Shown here: one piece after another, positions 34,592 to 43,472 of the stretch
Layout: the number at the start of each line of letters is the position of its first letter
How positions within the stretch are numbered: the first letter of the stretch is position 1
Source: CAG-841 sp963614875
GTDB taxonomy: Bacteria; Bacillota; Clostridia; Oscillospirales; CAG-272
NCBI GenBank assembly: GCA_963614875.1
Contig: CAVEFC010000001.1
Location: 62,001-126,000, forward strand
Direction of reading: 5' to 3'
Length of the DNA: 64,000 nucleotides
Notes under the pieces: model-generated
What the model was told of the DNA's origin: nothing
The model's database searches: none
What the model saw: only the letters and a program-made list of their open reading frames with translations
Translations under genes and position numbers: made by a program

Positions 34592-36070
34592 ATGAAAAAA
34601 CTGAAAATGCTTGCCATAGACCTCGGCGCTTCGAGCGGACGTGGCATAGTAGGCTCTTTCGACGGCGAAAAGATCGAACTGAGAGAAAATCACAGATTTT
34701 CAAACGATCCCGTAATGAACGCCGGAATGTTCAACTGGGACATTCTCCGCATATTCCACGAAATAAAGGAATCCATGCGTCAATGCGCCCTTTCAGACGA
34801 CAAGGACATTGCCTCTATGGGTATCGACACATGGGGCGTGGATTTCGGTCTGCTCGATTCAAAAGGTCATCTTCTCGGAAATCCGACTCACTACAGGGAC
34901 GAGCGCAATCTCGGTATGGCTGAGTATTCGTACAAATTCGTTCCGCGCGACGAGCTTTATGCAAGAACCGGCATACAGACAATAGACTTCAACAGTCTTT
35001 TCCAGCTTCTCGCAATCAAAAAAGACACGCCCGAGCTTCTTTCCGCGGCGAAGGATATGCTCTTTATCCCCGATCTGCTGAATTACTTCCTCACGGGAAA
35101 CAAGCAGACGGAATACACGATAGCATCTACAGGTCAGCTGCTTGACGCAAACGCGCGCGATTGGGCGTGGGATCTTATAAAGCGTTACGGTCTGCCCGAA
35201 AACATTTTCCGCGACATCGTTATGCCCGGCACGCCCTGCGGCTCGCTTCTTTCTCAGGTAAAGGAGGAGGTCGGCGGGATTGATCCCAAGGTTATTTCCG
35301 TTGCGGCGCACGACACGGGCTCTGCGGTGGTATCCGTTCCCGCAAAGAGCGAAAAGTTCATTTTCATAAGCTCGGGAACGTGGTCGATTATGGGCACGGA
35401 AACAAAACAGCCCGTGATCAGCGAAAAGTCAAACGAATACAACTTCACAAACGAAGGCGGCTACGGCGGCACGATCCGTTTCTCAAAGAACATAACGGGA
35501 CTGTGGCTCGAACAGGAATCGCGTCGTCAGTGGGCAAGAGAAGGCAAAAAATACAGCTATGACGAGCTTTCCGATATGGCGCTCACGGCAAAGCCGCTCC
35601 GCTTCCTTGTAAATCCCGACGAATCGGTGCTCGGCGTTCCCGGAAACATTCCGCAGAGAATAAGAGAATACTGCGAAAAAACAGGTCAGGGTACGCCCGA
35701 AACGATGGGCGAAATCGTCCGCTGCATATTTGACAGCATCGCGCTCCGTTATCGCTGGGTAATTGACAAGATAGACGAAATGTGCGGCGAAAAGCTCCCC
35801 GCGATAAATATCGTAGGTGGCGGCACGAAAGAAAAAATGCTTTCAAAATTTGCGGCGACTGCCTGCAAGCGTCCCGTTTTCACAGGCCCCGTCGAAGCTA
35901 CCGCCATGGGAAATATCGCGGCGCAGGCGATTGCGATGGGCGAGCTCCGCGACCTTTCCGAAGCGAGAGAGGTCATTGCGCGCTCGACGGAAATGGGCGA
36001 ATATCACCCCGTAAAAGAAGACGAAGCCATGTGGGACGAAGCCTACGGGCGCTTCTGTAAACTTGTTTGA
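34592..36070 (+). CDS. rhaB: Rhamnulokinase
   Basis: A 492-residue FGGY-family kinase. The N-terminal ATPase motif is AIDLGASSGRGIVGSF; the substrate region includes GIDTWGVDFGLLD and TGIQTIDFNSLFQL, and the C-terminal domain VGGGTKEKMLSKFAA binds nucleotide. It phosphorylates L-rhamnulose. It begins a sugar-catabolism run and lies 34 bp after mutS2; GAAAGG precedes the start. No separate strong promoter was found. Confidence 0.92.
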   Translation: MKKLKMLAIDLGASSGRGIVGSFDGEKIELRENHRFSNDPVMNAGMFNWDILRIFHEIKESMRQCALSDDKDIASMGIDTWGVDFGLLDSKGHLLGNPTHYRDERNLGMAEYSYKFVPRDELYARTGIQTIDFNSLFQLLAIKKDTPELLSAAKDMLFIPDLLNYFLTGNKQTEYTIASTGQLLDANARDWAWDLIKRYGLPENIFRDIVMPGTPCGSLLSQVKEEVGGIDPKVISVAAHDTGSAVVSVPAKSEKFIFISSGTWSIMGTETKQPVISEKSNEYNFTNEGGYGGTIRFSKNITGLWLEQESRRQWAREGKKYSYDELSDMALTAKPLRFLVNPDESVLGVPGNIPQRIREYCEKTGQGTPETMGEIVRCIFDSIALRYRWVIDKIDEMCGEKLPAINIVGGGTKEKMLSKFAATACKRPVFTGPVEATAMGNIAAQAIAMGELRDLSEAREVIARSTEMGEYHPVKEDEAMWDEAYGRFCKLV

Positions 36071-36099
36071 AAATAAAAAATACGAAAAGGAGAAAACAT

Positions 36100-37353
36100 A
36101 TGGCAAATACGGCATACGAGCTTGCAAAGGCTCAATACGCGCAGATAGGCGTCGATACGGACGCGGCTATCGCAAAACTCAAAAACATTCCCGTTTCGCT
36201 GCACTGCTGGCAGGGCGACGACGTTACGGGCTTTGACCACGACGGTCCGCTCACGGGCGGAATACAGGCAACGGGCAATTATCCCGGCAAGGCAAAAACT
36301 CCAGAGCAGCTTATGGCTGATATGGATAAGGCGATGTCGCTTTGTCCCGGAAAGAAAAAGCTCAATCTTCACGCCTGCTACGCAATATTTGAGTCCGGCG
36401 AATTCGTTGACAGAGATAAAATAGAGCCGAAGCATTTCAAAAAATGGGTTGACTTTGCAAAGGAAAGAGGTATGGGTATAGATTTCAATCCCACGTTCTT
36501 CTCTCATCCCATGGCGAAAAACGGTCTGACTCTCACAAGTCCCGACGAAGAAGTGAGAAAATTCTGGGTAGAGCACGGCAAAGCGTGCATAAGAATTTCG
36601 GAATATTTCGCAAAGGAAACCGGCGTTCCCTGCGTTATGAACATCTGGATAGGCGACGGCTTCAAGGACGTTCCCGCCGACAGAATGGGGCCGAGAATGA
36701 GATACAAAAAATCGCTTGAAGAAATTCTTTCCGAGCCCTACGACAAAAATCTCGTAAAGCCCTGCGTCGAATCCAAGGTGTTCGGCATCGGCGTAGAAGC
36801 TTATACCGCAGGCTCTGCGGAATTTACGCTTTCGTTTGCCGCAATGCACGACGGCTGTCTTCCCCTTATGGACAACGGTCACTATCATCCGACGGAGGTC
36901 GTATCGGACAAAATCCCCGCTCTGCTCTGCTTCTTCCCCGAAATCGCGCTCCACATCACGCGCGGAATCCGCTGGGACTCCGACCACGTCCTTGCCTTTG
37001 ACGACGAAACAAAGGAAATGGCAAAGGAAATCGTCCGTTGCGACGCGCTCGACAGAGTTTATATGGCGCTCGACTATTTCGACGCAAGCATAAACCGTGT
37101 TTCAGCATGGGTGGTAGGCTTCCGCAGCTGGCAGAAGGCTCTGCTTTCCGCGCTCTGCACGCCGAACGCAAAGCTTAAAGCGCTTCAGGACGAGGGACGC
37201 TTCACCGAGCTTATGATGATGCACGAGGAGCTGAAAACCTTCCCCTTCGGCGCGGTATGGGACGAATACTGCCGCAGCTGCGGTCTGCCCGTGGGCGCAA
37301 AATGGTTTGAAGAAATAGAAAAATACGAAAAAGAAGTATTATCGAAAAGATAA
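36100..37353 (+). CDS. rhaA: L-rhamnose isomerase
   Basis: A 417-residue TIM-barrel isomerase of family length. The start is taken at 36100, just after AAGGAG; an earlier ATG at 36067 has no ribosome site. Family segments include LHCWQGDDVTGFDHDG near 30, NFNPTFFSHPMAKNGLTL-like region near 128 and DNGHYHPTE near 257, with metal-binding His and Asp. It converts L-rhamnose to L-rhamnulose ahead of RhaB. Confidence 0.94.
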   Translation: MANTAYELAKAQYAQIGVDTDAAIAKLKNIPVSLHCWQGDDVTGFDHDGPLTGGIQATGNYPGKAKTPEQLMADMDKAMSLCPGKKKLNLHACYAIFESGEFVDRDKIEPKHFKKWVDFAKERGMGIDFNPTFFSHPMAKNGLTLTSPDEEVRKFWVEHGKACIRISEYFAKETGVPCVMNIWIGDGFKDVPADRMGPRMRYKKSLEEILSEPYDKNLVKPCVESKVFGIGVEAYTAGSAEFTLSFAAMHDGCLPLMDNGHYHPTEVVSDKIPALLCFFPEIALHITRGIRWDSDHVLAFDDETKEMAKEIVRCDALDRVYMALDYFDASINRVSAWVVGFRSWQKALLSALCTPNAKLKALQDEGRFTELMMMHEELKTFPFGAVWDEYCRSCGLPVGAKWFEEIEKYEKEVLSKR

Positions 37354-37384
37354 TGCGTAAAATATCCGTAAATCAAAAACAGGG

Positions 37385-38512
37385 ATGCTTGCGGATATTT
37401 TGAAAAGAATTATTGCAATTGTGCTTTTGCTTGCGGCGGGTATTATGCCGCAGGCAAAAGCAAACGAAACGGTTGTAACGCTTGTTGCGGCAGGCGACAA
37501 TCTTATACATTCGAGCATTTTCCGCGACGCGAAAACCGCGGAAGGCTACGATTTTTCCCCGATATACGAATATGTTTCCGATATTGTGTCGTCGGCGGAC
37601 ATAGCTTATATAAATCAGGAAACGCCGCTGGGAAAAAGCAATTTTTCGGGCTATCCTCACTTCTGCACGCCGTGTGAAATGGCGGATAATCTTGTTTCGG
37701 TCGGCTTTGACGTCATAGGCATAGCCAACAATCACATGCTTGACAGGGGCGACGAGGGCTTGCGCTTCACGCGCGATTATCTGGCGGAAAAGGCGGAGGC
37801 CGTAATAGGCTGCGACAGGGACAGCGTCGCCATTATCGAGCGGAAGGGAATAAAAATTGCCTTCGCCCAGATGACCTATTCGACAAACTGCGACGGCGAA
37901 AGCGATGTTCCGCGCCTTTCGTTTTCTCTTGCGGAAAAGCTTATAAAAAAGGCAAAACAGCTTGCGGATATCGCCGTCATATGCGTTCATTTCGGCGATG
38001 AGTTCGATTCGGGACGCGCGATGAGCGTTTTTCCCGTAAGCGAAAAGCAGGAAGAATATGCTCGCTTTATGGCGGACTGCGGCGCGGATATAATAATCGG
38101 AACGCATCCGCACGTTATTCAGAGAACCGAATGGATACCGCGCGGCGACGGAGGAAAAACGCTCTGCGTTTATTCTCTCGGAAATTTTCTTTCGAATATG
38201 CGCTACGGAGCGCAGATGCTCGGCGGTATGCTGACGGCGGAAATAGTAAAAGCCGACGGCAAGGTTTTCGTGCGGTCGCCGAAAATAATCCCGACCGTAT
38301 GCCATTTTGACGGCATGCACAAGGGATACAGAATATATCCTCTCTGCGATTATTCGGACAGGCTTTGCGCCGTTCACGGCACGGGCGACGAAAAAAACGA
38401 GCGCCGCTTCTGTATGGAAACGCTGATAAATTATTACGAAAGCAATGTCGCGCCGGAATTCCGGTACGACAAATATATAAAGAAAGAAGAAGAAAAATAT
38501 GATAAATCTTGA
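37385..38512 (+). CDS. CapA-family calcineurin-like phosphoesterase, secreted
   Basis: A 375-residue protein with an N-terminal signal-like segment (residues 1-27). The CapA/PgsA motifs are VAAGDNLIHSS near 36, NQETPLG near 79, IANNHMLDRG near 115 and IIGTHPHVIQ near 238, with metal-binding Asp, Asn and His. Named for poly-gamma-glutamate synthesis, but most members are of unknown role. Here it sits inside a sugar operon and overlaps the next gene by 14 bp. The ribosome site is weak. Confidence 0.82.
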   Translation: MLADILKRIIAIVLLLAAGIMPQAKANETVVTLVAAGDNLIHSSIFRDAKTAEGYDFSPIYEYVSDIVSSADIAYINQETPLGKSNFSGYPHFCTPCEMADNLVSVGFDVIGIANNHMLDRGDEGLRFTRDYLAEKAEAVIGCDRDSVAIIERKGIKIAFAQMTYSTNCDGESDVPRLSFSLAEKLIKKAKQLADIAVICVHFGDEFDSGRAMSVFPVSEKQEEYARFMADCGADIIIGTHPHVIQRTEWIPRGDGGKTLCVYSLGNFLSNMRYGAQMLGGMLTAEIVKADGKVFVRSPKIIPTVCHFDGMHKGYRIYPLCDYSDRLCAVHGTGDEKNERRFCMETLINYYESNVAPEFRYDKYIKKEEEKYDKS

Positions 38513-39545
38513 GAAAGAAATACGTCAGCAGCCCGACGTGCTTTCCGATGTCGAAAAAGCGAACCGCGAAAAAATAACGGCTCTCGTGGCGCAAGCCAAA
38601 AAGAGAGGAATCAAAAACGTTACGATTGCGGCGCGCGGAACATCGGATCACGCGGCTGTGTACGGACAGTATCTGCTTGCGATAACTGCAGGCATTCCGT
38701 GCGGACTCGCAACTCCCTCCGCCGTATCGAAATACGGCGCGGATATCGACTATTCCGACCATCTTGTGATAGGCATTTCGCAGTCCGGAATGGCGGAGGA
38801 CGTTATCTGCGTTATGGAAGACGCAAAAAAGCACGGCGCGCTTACGGCTTCCGTAACGAACGATGAAAGCTCTCCCCTTGCAAAAGCGGTCGATTTTTCG
38901 CTTTACTGCAACGCAGGCCCCGAAACAAGCATAGCGGCGACGAAAACCTTTACCTCGCAGCTTTACATAATGGCAATGCTCGCAGCCGAATGGGGAGGCG
39001 ACGCCGAACTTTACGCGGCGCTGAGAAAGCTTCCGGAAATCACATCGGACTTGCTTTGCGATATGCCGGCGGCGCTTGAACCCATAGCAAAAAAATACAA
39101 AGACCTTTCCGTAGCCTCCGTTCTCGGCAGAGGACTTCTCTACCCCATAGCGCTCGAAGGCGCGCTGAAAATTCTCGAAACAAACAAAATAAAAATGCGC
39201 GGATATGCCGTTTCGGACTTCCATCACGGTCCGAAGGCGCAGATAGGAAAAGGCGATCTTGCCATAATTCTTGCCTGCAATGGCAAAACGCTCGACGACG
39301 AAAAGGAAATATGCCGCGAGCTTCTCGCCGTAGGAGGCGATGTGCTTGTGATAACCGACCAAAGCGACGATTTCGGCTCGGCAACCGTTCTGCACGTTCC
39401 GACGTCGGATTACAGATATCCGGACGCTGTCACGGCGTTCTGCTGTGCAATTACGCTCCAGCTTCTTGCGCTGAAGCTCACCGAGGTGCGCGGGATAGAT
39501 CCCGACGCTTCCGAGGTGCTTAAAAAAGTTACCGTAACGGTTTAA
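38499..39545 (+). CDS. SIS-domain sugar-phosphate isomerase/deaminase (GlmS isomerase-like)
   Basis: A 348-residue protein with two SIS domains (ARGTSDHAAVYGQYL and GISQSGMAEDVI in the first, LGRGLLYPIALEGALKILE and DFHHGPKAQI in the second). This equals the isomerase half of GlmS without the glutaminase domain, as in NagB-II, AgaS and FrlB-type enzymes. A sugar-6-phosphate aldose/ketose or amino-sugar substrate is likely; which one is not clear from context. Confidence 0.83.
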   Translation: MINLEKEIRQQPDVLSDVEKANREKITALVAQAKKRGIKNVTIAARGTSDHAAVYGQYLLAITAGIPCGLATPSAVSKYGADIDYSDHLVIGISQSGMAEDVICVMEDAKKHGALTASVTNDESSPLAKAVDFSLYCNAGPETSIAATKTFTSQLYIMAMLAAEWGGDAELYAALRKLPEITSDLLCDMPAALEPIAKKYKDLSVASVLGRGLLYPIALEGALKILETNKIKMRGYAVSDFHHGPKAQIGKGDLAIILACNGKTLDDEKEICRELLAVGGDVLVITDQSDDFGSATVLHVPTSDYRYPDAVTAFCCAITLQLLALKLTEVRGIDPDASEVLKKVTVTV

Positions 39546-39572
39546 TTTATAACCAAAAGGAGATATAAAAAA

Positions 39573-40868
39573 ATGAACTTTTCAATGCTTCATCCCGCCG
39601 ATCAAATCGTTATGATCATGAACCGCCTTTATTACTACGGCATGACGACGACCACCGGCGGAAACCTTTCAATCATGGATTCGGACGGCGTGGTATGGAT
39701 CAGCCCCTCGGGTATCGACAAGGGGAACCTTCGCCGCGAGGATATCATGCAGATCCGTCCGGACGGCACGATAATCGGTATTCATCGCCCGTCGGTCGAA
39801 TATCCCTTCCACCTTGCGATCTACAAAAAGCGCCCCGACCTCAAAGCCGTGCTTCACGCGCATCCGCCGGCACTCGTTGCGTTCAGCATCGCAAGAGAAA
39901 TTCCCGATACGTCGATCATTCCCGACGCGCGCTTCCTCTGCGGCAACATCACAATGGCGCCCTATGCGCTTCCCGGCAGCAGCAAGCTCGGCGACAATAT
40001 CTCGGCGGAATTTGAAAAAGGCATCAACACCGTAATGCTTGAAAATCACGGCGTTGTTATCGGCGCTCACGACCTTTTCTCAGCGTTTATGAACTTTGAA
40101 ACGCTTGACTACTGCGCAAGAGTTCAGATAAACGCCTCGACTCTCGGCGGCGAGATTCATTCGCTTTCCGAAAGACATATGAATCTTTACAAGATGAAAA
40201 CTCAGCCCATACTCGATACCTTCAAGCCTACGGAGCATTCGAGCGAGGAGCTTCAGATCCGCCGCGATATGTGCGATCTTATTCACCGCGCATACGGCAA
40301 TCAGCTTTTCACAAGCGGTCAGGGAACGTTCTCCTGCAAGCTTTCCGACGGTTCGATAATTATCACTCCTTATTCGAAGGACAGAAAATATCTTGAACCC
40401 GAGGATCTCGTCCTCATAAACAAGGACGGACAGTGCGAAGCCGGAAAAACTCCTTCACGCTCCATACTTCTCCACGAAAAAATCTACGCAAACGATCCCG
40501 CCATAAAAACGGTAATTATGGCTCATCCGCCGTTTATAATGGGCTTTGCCGTAACCGACGCCGAATTTGACGCGCGTCTGATTCCGGAAAGCTATATCGC
40601 ACTCAAAACGGTACGCAAATATCCTTTCGGCTCTTCCTTTATGCAGCCCGACCTGCTTGCAAAGGAAATTTCGATAAAGAACCCCGTGGTTATAATCGAA
40701 AACGATTGTATCATCGCCGCGGGAACTTCGCTTCTCAACGCATTCGATCGCCTTGAGGTAATGGAATACAGCGCAAAATCGCTCGTTGAGGTTGCCGCCA
40801 TCGGAGGCAGGATCGTAAAGATCAGCGACGACGAGGTAAAAGAAATAGAAGTTGCATTCAATCTTTAA
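39573..40868 (+). CDS. Class II aldolase, tandem-domain, probable rhamnulose-1-phosphate aldolase role
   Basis: A 431-residue protein made of two class II aldolase/adducin domains of about 215 residues. Domain 1 keeps the zinc ligands (LHAHPP near 92 and LENHG near 155) and the substrate loop TTGGNLS near 28. Domain 2 has MAHPPFI in place of HxH and IENDC in place of ENHG, so it has lost ligands. With RhaB and RhaA in the same run and no separate RhaD, this enzyme is the best candidate to cleave rhamnulose-1-phosphate to DHAP and lactaldehyde (inference). AAAGGAG precedes the start. Confidence 0.78.
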   Translation: MNFSMLHPADQIVMIMNRLYYYGMTTTTGGNLSIMDSDGVVWISPSGIDKGNLRREDIMQIRPDGTIIGIHRPSVEYPFHLAIYKKRPDLKAVLHAHPPALVAFSIAREIPDTSIIPDARFLCGNITMAPYALPGSSKLGDNISAEFEKGINTVMLENHGVVIGAHDLFSAFMNFETLDYCARVQINASTLGGEIHSLSERHMNLYKMKTQPILDTFKPTEHSSEELQIRRDMCDLIHRAYGNQLFTSGQGTFSCKLSDGSIIITPYSKDRKYLEPEDLVLINKDGQCEAGKTPSRSILLHEKIYANDPAIKTVIMAHPPFIMGFAVTDAEFDARLIPESYIALKTVRKYPFGSSFMQPDLLAKEISIKNPVVIIENDCIIAAGTSLLNAFDRLEVMEYSAKSLVEVAAIGGRIVKISDDEVKEIEVAFNL

Positions 40869-40903
40869 TAAACGTCAAGGATAATCACGGAGGGAACAGA
40901 ACA

Positions 40904-42022
40904 ATGAAGGAATATTTCGGAGAGCTCAGCGTCATAGGAATGAAGGGCTGTGATAATTTTGTCCGTCGCGTGGACGAATATCTCTGCCAATGGCGCAAAA
41001 ACGAGAAAAAAACGTATCTTGTGGAGGTTGACTGTCCGCGCTTCGGTACAGGTGAAGCAAAGGGTATAATCAATGCTTCGCTCAGAGGACACGACACTTT
41101 CATATACGTAGATCCGTTCAACTACGGCGTGACGTACAATATGTACGGAATGGAGGTGCCGATGAGTCCTGACGATCATTTTCAGGATCTCAAGCGCATA
41201 ATCTGCGCCAACGAAAAAAAGTCGCGCAGGGTATCGGTAATAATGCCGATGCTTTACGAGGGCAGACAGCACAAAAGAAACGCGCGCGAATCGCTCGACT
41301 GCGCCATGGCGCTTCAGGAGCTTGTGAATATGGGCGTTTCAAACATACTCACCTTTGACGCCCACGATCCGCGCGTTCAGAACGCCATTCCCAACAACGG
41401 CTTTGACAATGTAAGGACAACCTATCAGATGCTCAAGGCACTTGTCCGCGAGTTCCCCGATATAACCTTCGATCCCAAACAGCTGATGATAATCTCCCCC
41501 GACGAGGGCGCTATGGGACGCGGTATGTACTGCTCCTCGGTGCTCGGTCTTGAGCTCGGAATGTTTTACAAGCGCCGCAATTACACCGTGGTCATCAACG
41601 GCAAAAACCCGATAGAAGCTCACGAATATCTCGGAAACAGCATCGAGGGGCGCGATGTAATAATCATAGACGATATGATTTCCTCCGGCGACTCCGCGAT
41701 AGACGTTGCAAGAGAGCTTAAAAATCGCGGCGCAAGAAGAATATTTATGTTCGCCACCTTCGGACTTTTCTGCAACGGCTGCGATAATCTTGACCGCGCA
41801 TATGAAGAAGGTATAATAACAAGAATCTTCACGACCAATCTCAACTATCGCACGCAGGATATTATCGACCGTCCGTGGTACACGGAGGTAAGCCTTTGCA
41901 AATATGTCGCTTATCTTATCGACACGATAAACAAGGACGAAACCATAAGCGACCTTCTCAACCCCGTTACAAGAATACATAACCTTGTTGACAGAGTAAG
42001 AGCAAACGCCGCAAATCAGTAA
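40904..42022 (+). CDS. Ribose-phosphate pyrophosphokinase-like protein
   Basis: A 372-residue protein with two phosphoribosyltransferase-fold halves. FDAHDPRVQNAIP near 149 corresponds to the Prs metal/ribose motif and VIIIDDMISSGDSAIDVAREL near 252-272 is the PRPP loop. It is longer than classic Prs (about 315) with extra N-terminal residues, a form seen in gut Clostridia. It makes PRPP from ribose-5-phosphate and ATP. 35 bp after the aldolase gene, with GGAGGG before its ATG. Confidence 0.85.
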   Translation: MKEYFGELSVIGMKGCDNFVRRVDEYLCQWRKNEKKTYLVEVDCPRFGTGEAKGIINASLRGHDTFIYVDPFNYGVTYNMYGMEVPMSPDDHFQDLKRIICANEKKSRRVSVIMPMLYEGRQHKRNARESLDCAMALQELVNMGVSNILTFDAHDPRVQNAIPNNGFDNVRTTYQMLKALVREFPDITFDPKQLMIISPDEGAMGRGMYCSSVLGLELGMFYKRRNYTVVINGKNPIEAHEYLGNSIEGRDVIIIDDMISSGDSAIDVARELKNRGARRIFMFATFGLFCNGCDNLDRAYEEGIITRIFTTNLNYRTQDIIDRPWYTEVSLCKYVAYLIDTINKDETISDLLNPVTRIHNLVDRVRANAANQ

Positions 42023-42079
42023 ATTTTTACGTCGGAGCATTTCCTTGCCCCGACAAAAACAATTGCGAGGTGTTTATTT

Positions 42080-43135
42080 ATGAAAAATTATCTTCTTCCG
42101 CCGGACGGAAGCTTCTTCAAAGCCAATATGCATTGCCACAGCGTTCTTTCCGACGGCAAATACACGGTAGAACAGTTGAAGGAGCTTTACAAAAACGCGG
42201 GATATTCCGTTGTTGCGTTTACGGATCACAACGTTCTTATCGACCATTCCGATCTTGCGGACGAAAGCTTTATGCCCATAACGGGCTATGAATACGACGT
42301 CTTTGCCGAACGCGGCGAGCGCTCGTACAGTCATACTCCGCTCGTACATATCTGCTTTTACGCAAAAGATCAGCATAATGACGTCATTCCCTGCTACAAT
42401 CCGAGTCAGATATCGAATTCCCATGCCGATCTGCGCGAAAAGCAAAAATATTCCGGCACGCCGGACTACGTCCGCGATTACAAAAAGATAAACGAAACGA
42501 TAGCCAAAACCTGCTCCGAGGGCTTTCTTGCAAGCCTGTGTCACCCGACATGGTCGGAACAGGATCTTGACGAATACAGAAATATCGAAGGCGTTTTCGC
42601 TATGGAGATATTCAACTACGGCTGCTGGACGGAGGGCTACAACGAAATAAACGACCACGCATACGACGATCTTCTCCGCAGAGGAAAAAAGCTGTACTGC
42701 ATAGCCTCCGACGACAATCACAACAATTTTCCGGCAGACGATCCGAAGTTCGATTCTCTCGGCGGATTTATAATGATAAAAGCGCCGAAGCTTGAATATT
42801 CCGCGATTATGAAAGCGCTCGAAAACGGCGATTTCTATGCGTCGTCCGGCCCCGAAATCTACGAAATGTGGACGGAGGGCGAGGAGCTTCACATAAAAAC
42901 GTCGCCCGCGGCAAGAATAGCCCTCACAACCTTCGGCAGACGGGCGTCTGTCTGTACTGGCAACAAAAAGGGCGAGCTTATCACCGAAGCCGTGCTGAAA
43001 TGCTCCGGACTTTATGATCGCTATTGCCGCGTAACCGTTGACGACGGAAAAGGTCACTTTGCGTGGACGCGGGCTTATTTTGACTGCTGTAAGATGGAAA
43101 ACGGTCGTTATGACGACGCTCCTTTCCGGAAATAA
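42080..43135 (+). CDS. PHP-domain metal-dependent phosphoesterase
   Basis: A 351-residue protein. The PHP metal motifs are NMHCHSVLSDG near 16, AFTDHNV near 45, SLCHPTW near 153 and ASDDNHNN near 215. PHP proteins hydrolyse phosphate esters such as nucleotide or histidinol phosphates; the substrate here is unknown. GCGAGG lies 11 nt before the start. Last gene of the rightward run before the aromatic operon promoter. Confidence 0.85.
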   Translation: MKNYLLPPDGSFFKANMHCHSVLSDGKYTVEQLKELYKNAGYSVVAFTDHNVLIDHSDLADESFMPITGYEYDVFAERGERSYSHTPLVHICFYAKDQHNDVIPCYNPSQISNSHADLREKQKYSGTPDYVRDYKKINETIAKTCSEGFLASLCHPTWSEQDLDEYRNIEGVFAMEIFNYGCWTEGYNEINDHAYDDLLRRGKKLYCIASDDNHNNFPADDPKFDSLGGFIMIKAPKLEYSAIMKALENGDFYASSGPEIYEMWTEGEELHIKTSPAARIALTTFGRRASVCTGNKKGELITEAVLKCSGLYDRYCRVTVDDGKGHFAWTRAYFDCCKMENGRYDDAPFRK

Positions 43136-43178
43136 ACCTTTCTTTCAAAAAATTCTTTATATATTTTTCAAAAAAAGA

Positions 43179-43207
43179 TTGACTTGCAGCAGTTTTGAGT
43201 GTATAAT
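43179..43207 (+). promoter_or_regulatory. Promoter of the aromatic amino acid operon
   Basis: TTGACT at 43179-43184, 17-bp spacer, TATAAT at 43202-43207. Transcription would begin near 43214, 37 nt before the leader peptide. Confidence 0.82.
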
Positions 43208-43250
43208 ACAGGAAAAATTCAAACAAATGCTGCAAGGAGGATATCGTAAT

Positions 43251-43319
43251 ATGACACGCTTTTATTTTGCTATGCGATTTAATTATTATTATTTTACGAC
43301 GTCCGCCCGTGAGCAATGA
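43251..43319 (+). CDS. Phe/Tyr-rich leader peptide of a transcription attenuator
   Basis: A 22-codon ORF with a strong site (AAGGAGG at 43234-43240, 10 nt before ATG). It contains 4 Phe (positions 4, 6, 10, 15) and 4 Tyr (5, 12, 13, 14), including the run YYYF, and no Trp. It stands alone, is too short to be an enzyme, and is followed by two terminators and the full Phe/Tyr pathway. In gammaproteobacterial pheA, pheS and trp operons such peptides make the ribosome stall when the amino acid is scarce, which lets an antiterminator form. I infer the same role here. Confidence 0.78.
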   Translation: MTRFYFAMRFNYYYFTTSAREQ

Positions 43320-43320
43320 T

Positions 43321-43361
43321 AAAGCCGCATAGCTTTGTATTTTTTGAATAAATACTTTGAA
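43321..43361 (+). promoter_or_regulatory. Candidate antiterminator region of the aromatic attenuator
   Basis: AGCTTTG at 43331-43337 can pair with CAAAGCT at 43368-43374, which is the 5' arm of the first terminator. A local stem GTATTT/AAATAC, extended by GCAT/ATGC, would bring the strands together. A ribosome stalled on the Phe/Tyr codons would leave this region free; one at the stop codon (43317-43319) would mask it. Confidence 0.5.
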
Positions 43362-43408
43362 ATGCCGCAAAGCTCACAGGATTGTGCTTTGCGGTATTTT
43401 TGCTTTTT
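43362..43408 (+). terminator. Attenuator terminator 1
   Basis: ATGCCGCAAAGC (43362-43373) pairs with GCTTTGCGGTAT (43386-43397), one G-U, and CACA/TGTG adds an inner stem. TTTTTGCTTTTT follows. It lies between the leader peptide and the first enzyme gene. Confidence 0.8.
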
Positions 43409-43454
43409 ACCGCAGGCATCGCTTTTGTGATATGCTTTGCGGTATTTTTCTTTT
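43408..43454 (+). terminator. Attenuator terminator 2
   Basis: TACCGCA (43408-43414) pairs with TGCGGTA (43438-43444) with an inner GCAT/ATGC, then TTTTTCTTTT. Its 3' arm and T-run repeat those of terminator 1 almost exactly, so one looks like a duplicate of the other. Confidence 0.65.
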
Positions 43455-43472
43455 GTGAAAGGAAGTGCAGAT

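Noticed and set aside
43038..43319. 93-codon reading frame ending in the leader peptide
   Set aside because: Its first part overlaps the PHP gene in another frame and lies upstream of the promoter at 43179; only the final 22 codons have a ribosome site and fit an attenuator.
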